Positions 48,939-59,372 of a stretch of 64,000 nucleotides of DNA are shown piece after piece. The notes beneath the pieces were generated by a model, which saw nothing but the letters and a program-made list of their open reading frames with translations, searched no databases and was not told the origin of the DNA. How positions within the stretch are numbered: position 1 is the first letter of the stretch; every line of letters starts with the position of its first letter. Made by a program: the position numbers and the translations under genes. The stretch comes from Pseudomonas sp. GD03919 (GTDB taxonomy: Bacteria; Pseudomonadota; Gammaproteobacteria; Pseudomonadales; Pseudomonadaceae), in assembly GCF_029814935.1 (NCBI RefSeq), contig NZ_CP104582.1:4216001-4280000 (forward strand), read 5' to 3'.

Positions 48939-49271
48939 CTGGTCAACCTGTTCGAAGGCAAGGCCTGGCACGCGCCCATCGAGATTCGCATGCTCGAACG
49001 CCACCCGCTGGGCAGTCAGGCGTTCTACCCGGTGGATGGCGGGCGCATGCTGATCGTCGTCGCGCCGCCCGGTGAGCTGGACGAGTCGAAAATACGCGCG
49101 TTCATCAGCACGCCAGACCAGGGCGTGAACTACGCCCGCGGTACCTGGCATCACCCGTTGCTCTGCCTACAACACCCTGGACGCTTCCTGGTGGTGGACC
49201 GCGGCGGCGAGGGTCACAACTGTGACGAGCAGCTTCTAAAACAGCCGCTGAGCGTGCTGAACCTGCGATAA
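48936..49271 (+). pseudogene. allA: Ureidoglycolate lyase remnant (C-terminal part of AllA)
   Basis: About 111 codons match the C-terminal two-thirds of AllA: IEIRMLERHPLGSQAF, then the metal/substrate segment QGVNYARGTWHHPLL and FLVVDRGGEGHNCDEQ. The N-terminal ~50 residues (AFAPFGDVI region) are absent. The frame continues open upstream, but only as antisense of the GntR remnant. AllA acts in allantoin/purine catabolism; no other gene of that pathway is in the window. The pair looks like the collapsed remains of a divergent regulator-catabolic locus. Confidence 0.75.
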
Positions 49272-49368
49272 CCACAGGTCTAGACCAGTTTCGTGCGACA
49301 TCCGAATGCGTTGGCTCATGCGCTCAGTCGTGGCAGGATGCGCGGAAATCGAACGAGATGCCGCAATC

Positions 49369-50871
49369 ATGCCCCAAGCCCCTGCCGAGAGTTTTCCCCT
49401 GATCGCCGCCATCGACCTGGGCTCGAACAGTTTCCATATGGTGCTGGCCAAGGCCGACAATCATGAAATTCGCATCCTCGAGCGCCTCGGCGACAAGGTT
49501 CAGTTGGCGGCAGGCCTGGACGACGAACGCCAGCTCAGCGAAGAGGCGATGCAGCGCGGCCTGGATTGCCTGCGCCGTTTCGCCCAGTTCACCAACAGCC
49601 TGCCAGAAGGCGCCGTGCGTATCGTCGGCACCAACGCCCTGCGCGAAGCGCGCAACCGAGCGGTGTTCATCCGCCGCGCCGAAGAGATTCTTGGTCACCA
49701 GGTCGAGGTGATTTCCGGCCGCGAGGAAGCCCGCCTGATCTACCTCGGCGTGTCCCACAGCATCGCCGACACCCCCGGCAAGCGTTTCGTTGCCGACATT
49801 GGTGGCGGCAGCACCGAGTTCATCATCGGCCAGCGTTTCGAGCCGCTGCTGCGCGAAAGCCTGCAAATGGGCTGCGTCAGCTTCACCCAGCGTTACTTCA
49901 AGGACGGCAAGATCACTCCGGCGCGCTATGCCCAGGCCTATACCGCCGCTCGTCTGGAACTGATGGGCATCGAACAGGGGCTGCGCCGTCTGGGCTGGGA
50001 GGATGCCGTCGGCGCCTCCGGCACCATCAAGGCCATCGGCCTGGCGACCAAGGCCGCCGGCCTGGGCAATGGCGAGGTGACGGTCGAGGGCCTGGCCTGG
50101 CTCAAGCGCAAGCTGTTCAAGCTCGGCGAGGTGGAGAAGATCGACCTCAACGGCATCAAACCGGATCGCCGCGGTATCTTCCCCGCCGGCCTGGCGATTC
50201 TCGAAGCCATTTTCGACGCCTGCGACATCCAGCGCATGAGCCATTCCGAGGGCGCATTGCGTGAGGGCGTGCTGTATGACCTGCTCGGCCGTCACCAGCA
50301 CGAGGACGTGCGCGAGCGCACCCTCGCCGCGTTCATGGAGCGCTACCACGTTGATACCGACCAGGCCGCCCGGGTCGAGGCCAAGGCGCTGTCGGCGCTG
50401 GACAAGGTCGCAGCCGACTGGGGGCTTAACGACGACTGGCACCGCGAGCTGCTGAGCTGGGGCGCCAAGGTGCACGAGGTGGGTCTGGATATTGCCCATT
50501 ATCAGTACCACAAGCACGGCGCCTACCTGATCGAGCACTCCGATCTGGCCGGCTTCTCGCGCCAGGATCAGCAGATGCTCGCCCTGCTGGTACGCGGCCA
50601 CCGCCGCAACATCCCCAAGGACAAGTTCGCCGAGTTCGGCGAGGAAGGCGTGAAGCTGATGCGCCTGTGCGTGCTGCTGCGCTTCGCCATCCTCTTCCAC
50701 CACATCCGAGGCTCGCAGGACATGCCGCAGGTGCAGTTCAAGGTGGGCGACAACAGCCTGGAAATCGTCTTCCCCGAAGGCTGGCTGGCCGCCAACCCGC
50801 TGACCCTGGCGGACTTCGAAGCCGAGGCCGAGTGGCTCAAGCGTATCGATCTGACGTTGAGCGTGCGTTGA
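49369..50871 (+). CDS. ppx: Exopolyphosphatase
   Basis: 500-residue enzyme that releases phosphate from polyphosphate ends; the family also hydrolyses pppGpp. Actin/Hsp70-fold motifs: phosphate-1 DLGSNS (16-21), catalytic Glu in SGREEA (E120) and phosphate-2 IGGGSTE (144-150), with a C-terminal HD-like region. ATG 49369 is chosen by alignment with family N-termini; its ribosome site is weak. It is convergent with ppk, so the synthesis and breakdown genes are not co-transcribed. Confidence 0.95.
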   Translation: MPQAPAESFPLIAAIDLGSNSFHMVLAKADNHEIRILERLGDKVQLAAGLDDERQLSEEAMQRGLDCLRRFAQFTNSLPEGAVRIVGTNALREARNRAVFIRRAEEILGHQVEVISGREEARLIYLGVSHSIADTPGKRFVADIGGGSTEFIIGQRFEPLLRESLQMGCVSFTQRYFKDGKITPARYAQAYTAARLELMGIEQGLRRLGWEDAVGASGTIKAIGLATKAAGLGNGEVTVEGLAWLKRKLFKLGEVEKIDLNGIKPDRRGIFPAGLAILEAIFDACDIQRMSHSEGALREGVLYDLLGRHQHEDVRERTLAAFMERYHVDTDQAARVEAKALSALDKVAADWGLNDDWHRELLSWGAKVHEVGLDIAHYQYHKHGAYLIEHSDLAGFSRQDQQMLALLVRGHRRNIPKDKFAEFGEEGVKLMRLCVLLRFAILFHHIRGSQDMPQVQFKVGDNSLEIVFPEGWLAANPLTLADFEAEAEWLKRIDLTLSVR

Positions 50872-51044
50872 GCGGGTGGTGCGCACAGCGCACCCTACGT
50901 ACGTCAGCCTGTAGCCGGATGCAATCCGGGGGCTCGAAAACCGAAATAGCCGCTGTTCCATGAGGGTGACAGCGATCGGGCGCTCATTGGCGTAGAAAGT
51001 GCGTTGCTAGGAAGTGCCGCAGGGTTACGGCACGCGCCCCTCTA

Positions 51045-51216
51045 GCAGGCCGTTGAAAAGCGTAGGCGAGGCAGCCAATGCAAGGCAAAAATAGGCGAAA
51101 AACGGTCGGAGTCGCGCTCGACTTTACGAGCTGTAAATGAGCATTTTGATCGGACTCGCGCACGAGCCTGTTTTTAACGCAGCAATGGCAACGCAGATAG
51201 TTTTTCAACAGCCTGC
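51045..51216. mobile_element. TA-flanked terminal-inverted-repeat element, copy B
   Basis: Ends GCAGGCCGTTGAAAA and TTTTTCAACAGCCTGC with TA on both sides (51043-51044, 51217-51218). It is inverted relative to copies A and C. It carries an inner GAGTCGCGCTCGACTTTACG segment that A and C lack but D shares. 172 bases, no coding capacity. Confidence 0.82.
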
Positions 51217-51240
51217 TAAGCCCTCACCCGGCCTGCGGCC

Positions 51241-51263
51241 ACCCTCTCCCAGAGGGAGAGGGT
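51241..51263. terminator. Stem between ppx and ppk
   Basis: ACCCTCTCCC AGA GGGAGAGGGT: a perfect 10-bp stem 26 bases past the ppk stop, a usual intrinsic-terminator shape for ppk. Confidence 0.65.
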
Positions 51264-51288
51264 CATCAGATGGCCGCGAGCGGCTTTT

Positions 51289-53472
51289 CTAGCGGGCGCT
51301 GACCACTGGCGCGGTCAGTTTCTCCAGCAAGCCTGACTGCGCGCAACGCGAGTTCTGGTTACCGGTTGGCTGCAGCCGTACATAGCGGCCGTCGGGTTGC
51401 AGCACCCAGGCCTGGGTGTTATCGGTCAGGTAGCTTTCCAGCTCCTTCTTCACACGGGTGATGAGCTTCTTGCCCTCCACCGGGAAGCAGGTCTCCACGC
51501 GCTTGTCGAGGTTGCGCTCCATCCAGTCGGCGCTGGACAGGTAGATTTTCTCGTCGCCGCCGTTGAGGAAGTAGAACACCCGCGTGTGCTCGAGGAAGCG
51601 GCCGATGATCGAGCGCACCTGGATGTTGTGCGACACCCCGGCAATGCCCGGGCGCAGGCAGCACATGCCGCGCACCACGAGGTCGATCTTCACCCCGGTC
51701 TGGCTGGCTTTGTACAGCGCGCGGATGACCTTGGGATCGGTCAGCGAGTTGAACTTGGCGATAATGTGCGCCGGTTTGCCTTCGGCCGCTGCGGCGGTTT
51801 CCTTGGCGATCAGGTCGAGCAGGGTCTTCTTCAGGGTGAAGGGCGCGTGCAGCAGCTTCTTCATGCGCAGGGTCTTACCCATGCCGATCAGCTGGCTGAA
51901 CAGCTTGGCCACGTCCTCGCCAAGGGCGACGTCGGCGGTAAGCAGGCTGTAGTCGGTGTACAGCTTGGCGTTGCCGGCGTGGTAGTTGCCGGTGCCCAAG
52001 TGTGCATAGCGGACGATCTCGCCGTTCTCGCGACGCAGGATCAGCATCATCTTGGCGTGGGTCTTGAAGCCCACCACACCGTAGATCACCACCGCGCCGG
52101 CCTGCTGCAGGCGGCTGGCCAGTTGCAGGTTGGATTCCTCGTCGAAACGCGCACGCAGTTCGATCACCGCGGTGACCTCCTTGCCGTTACGCGCCGCTTC
52201 CACCAGGGCGTCGACGATCTCCGAGTTGGCGCCGGAGCGATACAGGGTCTGCTTGATCGCCAGCACGTGCGGATCCTTCGCCGCCTGACGCAGCAGGTCG
52301 ACCACCGGCGTGAAGGACTCGAAGGGGTGCAGCAGGAGGATGTCCTGCTTGCTGACCACGTTGAAGATGTTCTCCGCGTTCTGCAGCAGCTTGGGGATCA
52401 CCGGGGTAAACGGCGCGTACTGCAGATCCGGGTGGTTATCCAGGCCGGTGATGCTGAACAGGCGGGTCAGGTTGACCGGGCCGTTGACCTGGTACAACTC
52501 GCTCTCGGTCAAGCCGAATTGCTTGAGCAGGTGATCGCGCAGGTGTTTCGGGCAGGTATCGACCACCTCCAGGCGCACCGCATCGCCGTAGCGGCGACTG
52601 AACAGCTCACCACGCAGGGCACGTGCCAGGTCCTCGACGTCCTCGGTGTCCACCGACAGGTCGGCGTTACGGGTCAGGCGGAACTGGTAGCAGCCCTTGA
52701 CCTTCATGCCCTGGAACAAATCGTCGGCGTGGGCGTGGATCATCGACGACAGGAACACGTAGTTGTCGCCGGGGCCGCCGACGTCTTCCGGCACCTTGAT
52801 GATGCGCGGCAGCAGGCGCGGCGCCGGGATGATGGCCAGGCCGGAATCGCGGCCGAAGGCATCGATGCCCTCAAGTTCGACGATGAAGTTCAGGCTCTTG
52901 TTCACCAGCAACGGGAAGGGGTGCGTCGGGTCGAGGCCGATGGGGGTGATGATCGGCGCGATCTCGTCGCGGAAGTAACGGCGCACCCAGGCCTTGAGCT
53001 TGGTGGTCCAGAAACGTCGGCGGATGAAGTTGATGTTGTGCTTGGCCAGCGCCGGGAACAGGGTGTCATTGAGGATGGCGTACTGGCGGTCGACCTGCTC
53101 GTGCACCAGCTCGCTGATCCGCGCCAGTGCCTGGTGCGGCTGCAGGCCATCGGCGCCGGCCTGTTCACGGGCGAAGTTGATCTGCTTCTTCAGGCCGGCA
53201 ACGCGAATCTCGAAGAACTCGTCGAGGTTGCTGGAGAAGATCAGCAGGAACTTCAGACGTTCGAGCAGCGGATAGGACTCATCCAGCGCCTGTTCCAGCA
53301 CGCGGATATTGAACTGCAGCTGCGACAGTTCACGGTGGATGTACAGACTGCTGTCATCCAGGCTGGGAATCGGGGCCGGCGGCGGGATTTCCACGACCGG
53401 CGGCTCGGCGACCACTTCGGCCGGAGGCAGGTCATTGTCGAGCACTTCGCTGTTGAGTCCTTCGCTGTTCAT
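51289..53472 (-). CDS. ppk: Polyphosphate kinase 1
   Basis: 727-residue enzyme that polymerises the gamma-phosphate of ATP into polyphosphate. The autophosphorylated His is H472 (GFKTHAKM), followed by the second conserved His segment [20 protein letters not shown]. An N-terminal helical region ([18 protein letters not shown]) matches PPK1. The first ~40 residues are Pro/Glu-rich and variable. A 693-codon open frame runs antisense but is a GC-rich shadow. Confidence 0.97.
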   Translation of the reverse strand: MNSEGLNSEVLDNDLPPAEVVAEPPVVEIPPPAPIPSLDDSSLYIHRELSQLQFNIRVLEQALDESYPLLERLKFLLIFSSNLDEFFEIRVAGLKKQINFAREQAGADGLQPHQALARISELVHEQVDRQYAILNDTLFPALAKHNINFIRRRFWTTKLKAWVRRYFRDEIAPIITPIGLDPTHPFPLLVNKSLNFIVELEGIDAFGRDSGLAIIPAPRLLPRIIKVPEDVGGPGDNYVFLSSMIHAHADDLFQGMKVKGCYQFRLTRNADLSVDTEDVEDLARALRGELFSRRYGDAVRLEVVDTCPKHLRDHLLKQFGLTESELYQVNGPVNLTRLFSITGLDNHPDLQYAPFTPVIPKLLQNAENIFNVVSKQDILLLHPFESFTPVVDLLRQAAKDPHVLAIKQTLYRSGANSEIVDALVEAARNGKEVTAVIELRARFDEESNLQLASRLQQAGAVVIYGVVGFKTHAKMMLILRRENGEIVRYAHLGTGNYHAGNAKLYTDYSLLTADVALGEDVAKLFSQLIGMGKTLRMKKLLHAPFTLKKTLLDLIAKETAAAAEGKPAHIIAKFNSLTDPKVIRALYKASQTGVKIDLVVRGMCCLRPGIAGVSHNIQVRSIIGRFLEHTRVFYFLNGGDEKIYLSSADWMERNLDKRVETCFPVEGKKLITRVKKELESYLTDNTQAWVLQPDGRYVRLQPTGNQNSRCAQSGLLEKLTAPVVSAR

Positions 53473-53491
53473 CGCTGAGTTCCTGTGGGCG

Positions 53492-54685
<1,194 letters not shown>

Positions 54686-54724
54686 TCAGAGTAGTCTTCC
54701 TTACCCCCGCATCGAGCACACGGC

Positions 54725-55279
54725 ATGCTGCAAGATCTCATCCGTCAGTTTGGCTACCCAGCACTGGTACTCGGCACCTTTCTCGAAGGTGAAGTATCCC
54801 TGCTGCTGGCCGCCTACATGGCCGTGCGCAACGTGCTGGAGATCGAATGGGTGGCGCTGTGCGCCTTCCTCGGCACCTTCGCCAGCGATCAGCTGTGGTA
54901 CTACCTTGGCCGCCGTCACGGCCGCGCGCTGCTAGAACGCAAACCGCACTGGCAACCGCTGGGCGAACGCGCCAGCGCGCTGATCAAGCGTTACCCGGAT
55001 CTGTGGGTGCTGTGCTTTCGCTTTCTCTACGGCCTGCGCACGGTGATGCCGCTGACCATCGGCCTGTCCGGCTATTCCTGGCGCCGCTACCTGCTGCTCG
55101 ACGCCATCGGCGCTGCCGTCTGGGCCGGCGGTATCAGCCTGCTGGCCTACAGCCTGGGCAATGCCATGGGCGGCCTGCTTGAGGAACTGCGCAACTACCA
55201 GGTCATCCTGCTCGCGGCCGTGGTGCTGCTGCTTTCCCTCGCCTGGCTATACCGCTGGCGTCAGCGCCGGCGTGGCTGA
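54725..55279 (+). CDS. DedA/SNARE-associated family membrane protein
   Basis: 184 residues with about five membrane segments. DedA features: FLEGEVSLLLAAYMA, the re-entrant FLGTFASDQLWYYLGRRHG and the arginine-containing FRFLYGLRTVMPL. The C-terminus is basic (YRWRQRRRG). DedA proteins are flippase-like and linked to membrane-lipid recycling and proton-gradient maintenance. It is divergent from hemB. Confidence 0.88.
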   Translation: MLQDLIRQFGYPALVLGTFLEGEVSLLLAAYMAVRNVLEIEWVALCAFLGTFASDQLWYYLGRRHGRALLERKPHWQPLGERASALIKRYPDLWVLCFRFLYGLRTVMPLTIGLSGYSWRRYLLLDAIGAAVWAGGISLLAYSLGNAMGGLLEELRNYQVILLAAVVLLLSLAWLYRWRQRRRG

Positions 55280-55386
55280 GCCGCGCGCCAGCCAGATACC
55301 CATCAGCGCGTAGGGCGTACCGGGCGGCGATCCGCTCGCCGCAGGCAGTACGCCGCTGCAGCTTCACGACTCATGTGGATATCAGG

Positions 55387-56661
55387 TCATGCGCCAATGT
55401 GCGGACTGTTCGCTTCGCTACGAGCGGCCGGCGTTCCGGTCCGCCCTACGCGCGGCACCAGCCACAATCCAAGCATGCTGACTAGGCTGTAGCCGATCAG
55501 CCAGGCCCAGGCGGTGGCATCCAACGTCAGCATGCCGAGTTCGCCGGCCAGCCAGAATGCCGGCAGGTTGATCGCCAGACGCAGGCACTCCAGACGCCAG
55601 GCATGGCTGCGGTTCTCCAGCCACATGCCGATGCTGTACAGGCCCAGGGCCATCCACAGACAGGCCAGCAGCACGGCGCCGGTGGCCAGCGCATCGCCCT
55701 GCGCCAGCAGCCACACGACGGCCAGCAGGTAGCAGACGAACTGCAGCAGCGCGTAGACCTGCGCGCCGCGCCCCAGCGGTACCTCGAACTTGCGGAAATG
55801 GCTCAGGTCCGCCTTGGCCTGCGGGTAACGCGCCGCGACGTCGGCCGGGCGCCAACCGGTAGGCATGAACCAGATGCGCAGCTTGTCCCACCAGGAACTG
55901 GCGCGCCTGGCATCACTCCATAGCCCGGCGTAGACCTGCAGGTTGGCCCACAGCGGGTTCCAGCTGGCCAGCGGCACGGTCACGCCGAAGACCACCGGTT
56001 CTTCGTCGAGCTCCTCCTGGAAGGTGCCAAAAATTCGATCCCAGACAATGAACACACCGCCGTAATTGCGATCCATGTAGATAGGATTCTGTGCATGATG
56101 CACGCGGTGGTTGGACGGGGTGATGAACAGCCACTCGAACCAGCCCAGTTTGGGGATATGCCGGGTATGCACCCAGAACTGATACAGCAGGTTCAGGGCG
56201 GCAACGCTGAGGAAGACCAGCGGCGGTACACCGACCACGGCCATCGGCAGATAGAAGATCCAGCCGAAGATGAAACCGGTGCTGGTTTGCCGTAACGCGG
56301 TGGAGAGGTTGTAGTCCTCGCTCTGGTGGTGCACCGCATGGGCGGCCCAGAGCACATTGCGCTCATGGCCCAGGCGGTGGTTCCAGTAGTAGCAGAAATC
56401 GTAGAAGACGAAGGCGAAGAGCCATACCCAGAGACTGCTTTCGGACAACTCGAACAGCGCCAGCTGCTCCCAGGCGAAGGCGTAGGTCAGCAGGACGACC
56501 ACCTTGGTGAGAATCCCGGTGGCCTGGGACAGTACGCCGGCACTGACGCTGTTAAGGGCATCGGCCAGGCGATAGGTGCGCATGCCGCGCCAGCGGTCAG
56601 CGAGCAATTCCAGGCCGATCAGCAGGAAGAAGAAGGGCATTGCGTAAAGAACGTAATTCAT
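55387..56661 (-). CDS. Sterol desaturase / fatty acid hydroxylase family protein
   Basis: 424 residues from ATG 56661 (MNYVLYAMPFFFLLIGLELL). The di-iron His cluster is present: NHRLGHE, AAHAVHHQSE and NHRVHHAQN. C-terminal hydrophobic helices extend beyond the usual catalytic core. Relatives hydroxylate membrane lipids or ether lipids; the substrate is unknown. Confidence 0.86.
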   Translation of the reverse strand: MNYVLYAMPFFFLLIGLELLADRWRGMRTYRLADALNSVSAGVLSQATGILTKVVVLLTYAFAWEQLALFELSESSLWVWLFAFVFYDFCYYWNHRLGHERNVLWAAHAVHHQSEDYNLSTALRQTSTGFIFGWIFYLPMAVVGVPPLVFLSVAALNLLYQFWVHTRHIPKLGWFEWLFITPSNHRVHHAQNPIYMDRNYGGVFIVWDRIFGTFQEELDEEPVVFGVTVPLASWNPLWANLQVYAGLWSDARRASSWWDKLRIWFMPTGWRPADVAARYPQAKADLSHFRKFEVPLGRGAQVYALLQFVCYLLAVVWLLAQGDALATGAVLLACLWMALGLYSIGMWLENRSHAWRLECLRLAINLPAFWLAGELGMLTLDATAWAWLIGYSLVSMLGLWLVPRVGRTGTPAARSEANSPHIGA

Positions 56662-56836
56662 GACTGCACCATATCGTTGTACTTGTGTCGGGAATGAGCT
56701 GTTATTGATCCTATGCGCAGCTTCGCCAGGCTTCGCGGCGGCAAATGACAGTCCGAGTAGCATTTGGCGACAATCCAAGAATTGGTAGTACCCGCGCCCG
56801 CTTCACGGTCGCGTCTTTCCTCACCAGGAGTCGAGC

Positions 56837-57496
56837 ATGAGCAAGAAAGTGGCAGTGATTCTGTCCGGCTGTGGCGTCTACGATGGCGCCGAGATCCATG
56901 AAAGCGTGATCACCCTGCTGCGCCTCGACCAGCGTGGCGCCGAGGTGCAGTGCTTCGCTCCCAACGTGCCGCAGTTGCACGTGGTCGATCACTACAGCGG
57001 CGACGAGATGGACGAGACGCGCAACGTCCTGGTGGAATCGGCGCGCATTGCCCGCGGCAAGATCAAGGACGTAAAAGAGCTGCATGTGGCCGAGTTCGAC
57101 GCACTGATCCTGCCCGGCGGCTTCGGCGTAGCGAAGAACCTCTCCGACTTCGCCACCAGTGGCGCCGGCTGCACCGTGCAGCCGGACGTACTGGCCGCAT
57201 GCAAGGCCTTCGTCGATGCCGGCAAGCCGGTCGGCCTGATGTGCATCGCCCCGGTACTGGCGGCGAAGATCTTCGGTGCCGGCGTGGTCTGCACCATCGG
57301 CAGCGATCATGACACCGCCGCCGCCCTGACCCAGATGGGCGCCGAGCACCATGAGTGCGAGGTCAGCGACATCATCGAAGACAGCCAGCGCAAGCTGGTG
57401 ACCACGCCGGCCTACATGCTCGCCCAGTCCATCGCCGAGGCAGCGTCGGGCATCAACAAACTGGTCGACCGTGTACTGGAGCTGGCGCACCACTGA
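56837..57496 (+). CDS. elbB: ElbB, isoprenoid biosynthesis glyoxalase
   Basis: 219-residue DJ-1/PfpI-like protein. The nucleophile-elbow Cys is C136 (PVGLMCIAPVL) with Glu21 in GAEIHES. The family (sigma cross-reacting protein 27A) shows glyoxalase III activity and was tied to isoprenoid levels in E. coli. Start ATG 56837 has AGGAGTC upstream. Confidence 0.92.
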   Translation: MSKKVAVILSGCGVYDGAEIHESVITLLRLDQRGAEVQCFAPNVPQLHVVDHYSGDEMDETRNVLVESARIARGKIKDVKELHVAEFDALILPGGFGVAKNLSDFATSGAGCTVQPDVLAACKAFVDAGKPVGLMCIAPVLAAKIFGAGVVCTIGSDHDTAAALTQMGAEHHECEVSDIIEDSQRKLVTTPAYMLAQSIAEAASGINKLVDRVLELAHH

Positions 57497-57716
57497 CTTA
57501 CGCCCTACAGGGACGTTGCAGGGTGGGACTCTGGACTTTGTAGGGTGGGCTTCAGCCCACCGCTCATAGACACGGAAGCTGAAGCGCACGCCCCACCCTT
57601 CCAGCCAGCGCCACTACAGGGCGCTTCGGTCATTGCTCAGGGCAGTCTGGCCGCGACGCTGTTCAAGCCGCTCGCGCTGCGGCAGCGTGGCGACAAGACT
57701 TCACGGAGCGTATTTC

Positions 57717-58184
57717 ATGTCCAAGCCCTTCGTTCTCAGCCCCGACCTGCAACAGGCGGTGGCCAGCTTCTTCCAGCGCATTCCCTTCAACCAAGTGCTC
57801 GGCATCGAACTCGATGAGCTGAGTCATGAACAGGTGACCATGCACCTGCCGATGAAGCCCGAACTGATCGGCAACTTCGTTCACGGCATCCTGCATGGCG
57901 GGGTGATTTCCTCGCTGCTCGACGTCTGTGGCGGCGCCATGGCGCTGATCGGCGCCTTCGCCAACCACCAGCACCTGCCGCCGGCCGAACGCATGAGCAA
58001 GCTGTCCAAGCTCGGCACCATCGACCTGCGCATCGACTACCTGCGCCCCGGTCGCGGTCAGCGTTTCACGGCCACGGCCACGCCCTTGCGCGCCGGTAAC
58101 AAGGTGGCGGTGATTCGCATGGAGCTGCATAACGACGAAGGCGTACTGGTGGCCGTGGGCACCGGCACCTATCTGTGTGGCTGA
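57717..58184 (+). CDS. Hotdog-fold thioesterase (PaaI/YiiD-like)
   Basis: 155 residues from ATG 57717 with GGAGCG upstream. Hotdog motif GNFVHGILHGGVISSLLDVCGG (about residues 54-75), and the C-terminal strand GEGVLVAVGTGTYL-like end. It probably hydrolyses an acyl-CoA or aryl-CoA thioester. The longer frame to 57633 lacks a start signal. The 220-base gap to elbB holds only a GTAGGGTGGGC palindrome. Confidence 0.86.
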   Translation: MSKPFVLSPDLQQAVASFFQRIPFNQVLGIELDELSHEQVTMHLPMKPELIGNFVHGILHGGVISSLLDVCGGAMALIGAFANHQHLPPAERMSKLSKLGTIDLRIDYLRPGRGQRFTATATPLRAGNKVAVIRMELHNDEGVLVAVGTGTYLCG

Positions 58185-58262
58185 CGAAGTCCGCCATCCC
58201 CTGCAACGCTGAACATGGCTTGGCCATACGCCGCCTGGCCCACATGCAAGCCGGGGCCGCTA

Positions 58263-58420
58263 ACAGGCTGTTGAAAAACTATCTGCGTTGCCACTGCTGC
58301 GTTAAAAACAGGCTCGTGCGCGAGTCCGATCAAAATGCTCATTTACAGCTCGTAAATTCCGCTTTTTCGCCTATTTTTGCCTTGCATTGGCTGCCTCGCC
58401 TACGTTTTTCAACGGCCTGC
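58263..58420. mobile_element. TA-flanked terminal-inverted-repeat element, copy C
   Basis: Left ACAGGCTGTTGAAAAAC, right GTTTTTCAACGGCCTGC, TA at 58261-58262 and 58421-58422. The sequence is nearly identical to the reverse complement of copy B apart from a ~14-base internal replacement. Its last base is part of the stop codon of the yaiI gene. Confidence 0.82.
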
Positions 58421-58869
58421 TAACGACTCAAACGCGTGAGAATCCGATCCAGCGCATTGGCGAAGGCCTGCCGGTCCTTTTCCGAGTAAGGTGCCTGACC
58501 ACCGCCGACCTGGCCCTGCTCGCGCAGATCGGTGAACAGATTACGCACCGCCAGGCGTTCGCCCATGTTGCGCTCGTCGAACTCGCGACCACGCGGATCG
58601 AGCGCGGCCACGCCCTTCTTCACCAGGCGGTCAGCCAGTGGCACGTCACTGCAGATCACCAGCTCGCCAGGCACGGCATGTTCCACCAGGTGATCGTCGG
58701 CGGCATCCGGCCCGCTGGGCACCACGATCAATTTCACGCAGGCGAAGTTCGGCCGCGCCACGGCCTGCCCAGCCACCAGCACCACCTCGAACCCTCGCTT
58801 GAGAGCGAACTTGACCACCTGATCCCGCGCCGCCCGAGGGCAGGCGTCGGCGTCGATCCATACGCGCAT
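58420..58869 (-). CDS. yaiI: YaiI/YqxD (DUF188) family protein
   Basis: 149 residues from ATG 58869. The PIN-like NYN family motif MRVWIDADACPRAARDQV opens the protein, followed by VICSDVPLADRLVKKG (metal-site Asp residues) and a C-terminal domain ending ILTRLSR. The fold suggests a nuclease, but activity is unproven. The TAG stop straddles the border of repeat copy C, so the native C-terminus may have been altered by that insertion. Confidence 0.88.
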   Translation of the reverse strand: MRVWIDADACPRAARDQVVKFALKRGFEVVLVAGQAVARPNFACVKLIVVPSGPDAADDHLVEHAVPGELVICSDVPLADRLVKKGVAALDPRGREFDERNMGERLAVRNLFTDLREQGQVGGGQAPYSEKDRQAFANALDRILTRLSR

Positions 58870-58921
58870 GCAGCAACTTCCGCAGAGAAAACAGCCGCCA
58901 GTATGCCAGCAGGCAGTTGGT

Positions 58922-59257
58922 TCAGGCGCTGTAGAACGGCTCGCAGCGCTCACGCACGGCACGCGACAGGCTGTCGTCGGCCAGCGCGATCAGATCCAGC
59001 TCAACCTCATCCGGCAACAATTCGGCCACCAACGCCGCCAGGCGCCGCTGGCCATTCATATCCGCACCGGAAATCGCCAACAAAAGCCTCGGCTGTGGGC
59101 CAATGGCCGGATCACGCAACGCAGCCAGAAAGGCTTCACGCACGGCAAGCTGGCTACAGGCGGCAGACAACGCCCGCTCCAGAGTGGGATGACGCAGCAC
59201 GGCCAGAGCCAGATCGGGGCTGTCGGCGTAATGGGTGGAATGGATCGAGGAAGACAT
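58922..59257 (-). CDS. Hypothetical protein, 111 aa
   Basis: I do not recognise this gene firmly. The 111-residue acidic product (LALAVLRHPTLERALSAACS, PRLLLAISGADMNGQRRL, ELLPDEVELDLIALADDSLS) has a mixed helix-strand pattern reminiscent of the C-terminal domain of SseB-type proteins, with no signal peptide. It starts MSSSIHS, 53 bases upstream of yaiI on the same strand. Confidence 0.65.
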   Translation of the reverse strand: MSSSIHSTHYADSPDLALAVLRHPTLERALSAACSQLAVREAFLAALRDPAIGPQPRLLLAISGADMNGQRRLAALVAELLPDEVELDLIALADDSLSRAVRERCEPFYSA

Positions 59258-59372
59258 GCGCGCACTCGGCAGAGGGATCTGAAACAGCCTAAGCGCAGTA
59301 AGACCGAATGTCGCGGCAGCGGTTCACGCTATGGAGTCACGAGGGCGGCAAAACCGCCCTCGAATCACGCCG

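Larger units (their letters stand above)
50872..51288. other. ppx-ppk convergent intergenic region
   Basis: 417 bases with no gene. It holds a GGTGCGC...GCGCACC hairpin (about 50878-50896), a CCGGATGCAATCCGG REP-like unit (about 50914-50930), the complete TIR element copy B (51045-51216) and a terminator-like CCCTCTCCC/GGGAGAGGG stem (51241-51263). Confidence 0.75.

Noticed and set aside
48453-49271. A 272-aa hybrid protein read across the GntR/AllA junction on the plus strand
   Set aside because: Its first half is merely antisense to the GntR FCD domain, so only the AllA part has meaning.
49324-50961. 545-codon frame antisense to ppx
   Set aside because: Shadow of the ppx coding strand, with no domain or start signal.
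51397-53478. 693-codon open frame antisense to ppk
   Set aside because: It mirrors ppk codon positions in a GC-rich gene. No ribosome site and no recognisable domain; the sense frame is a textbook PPK1.
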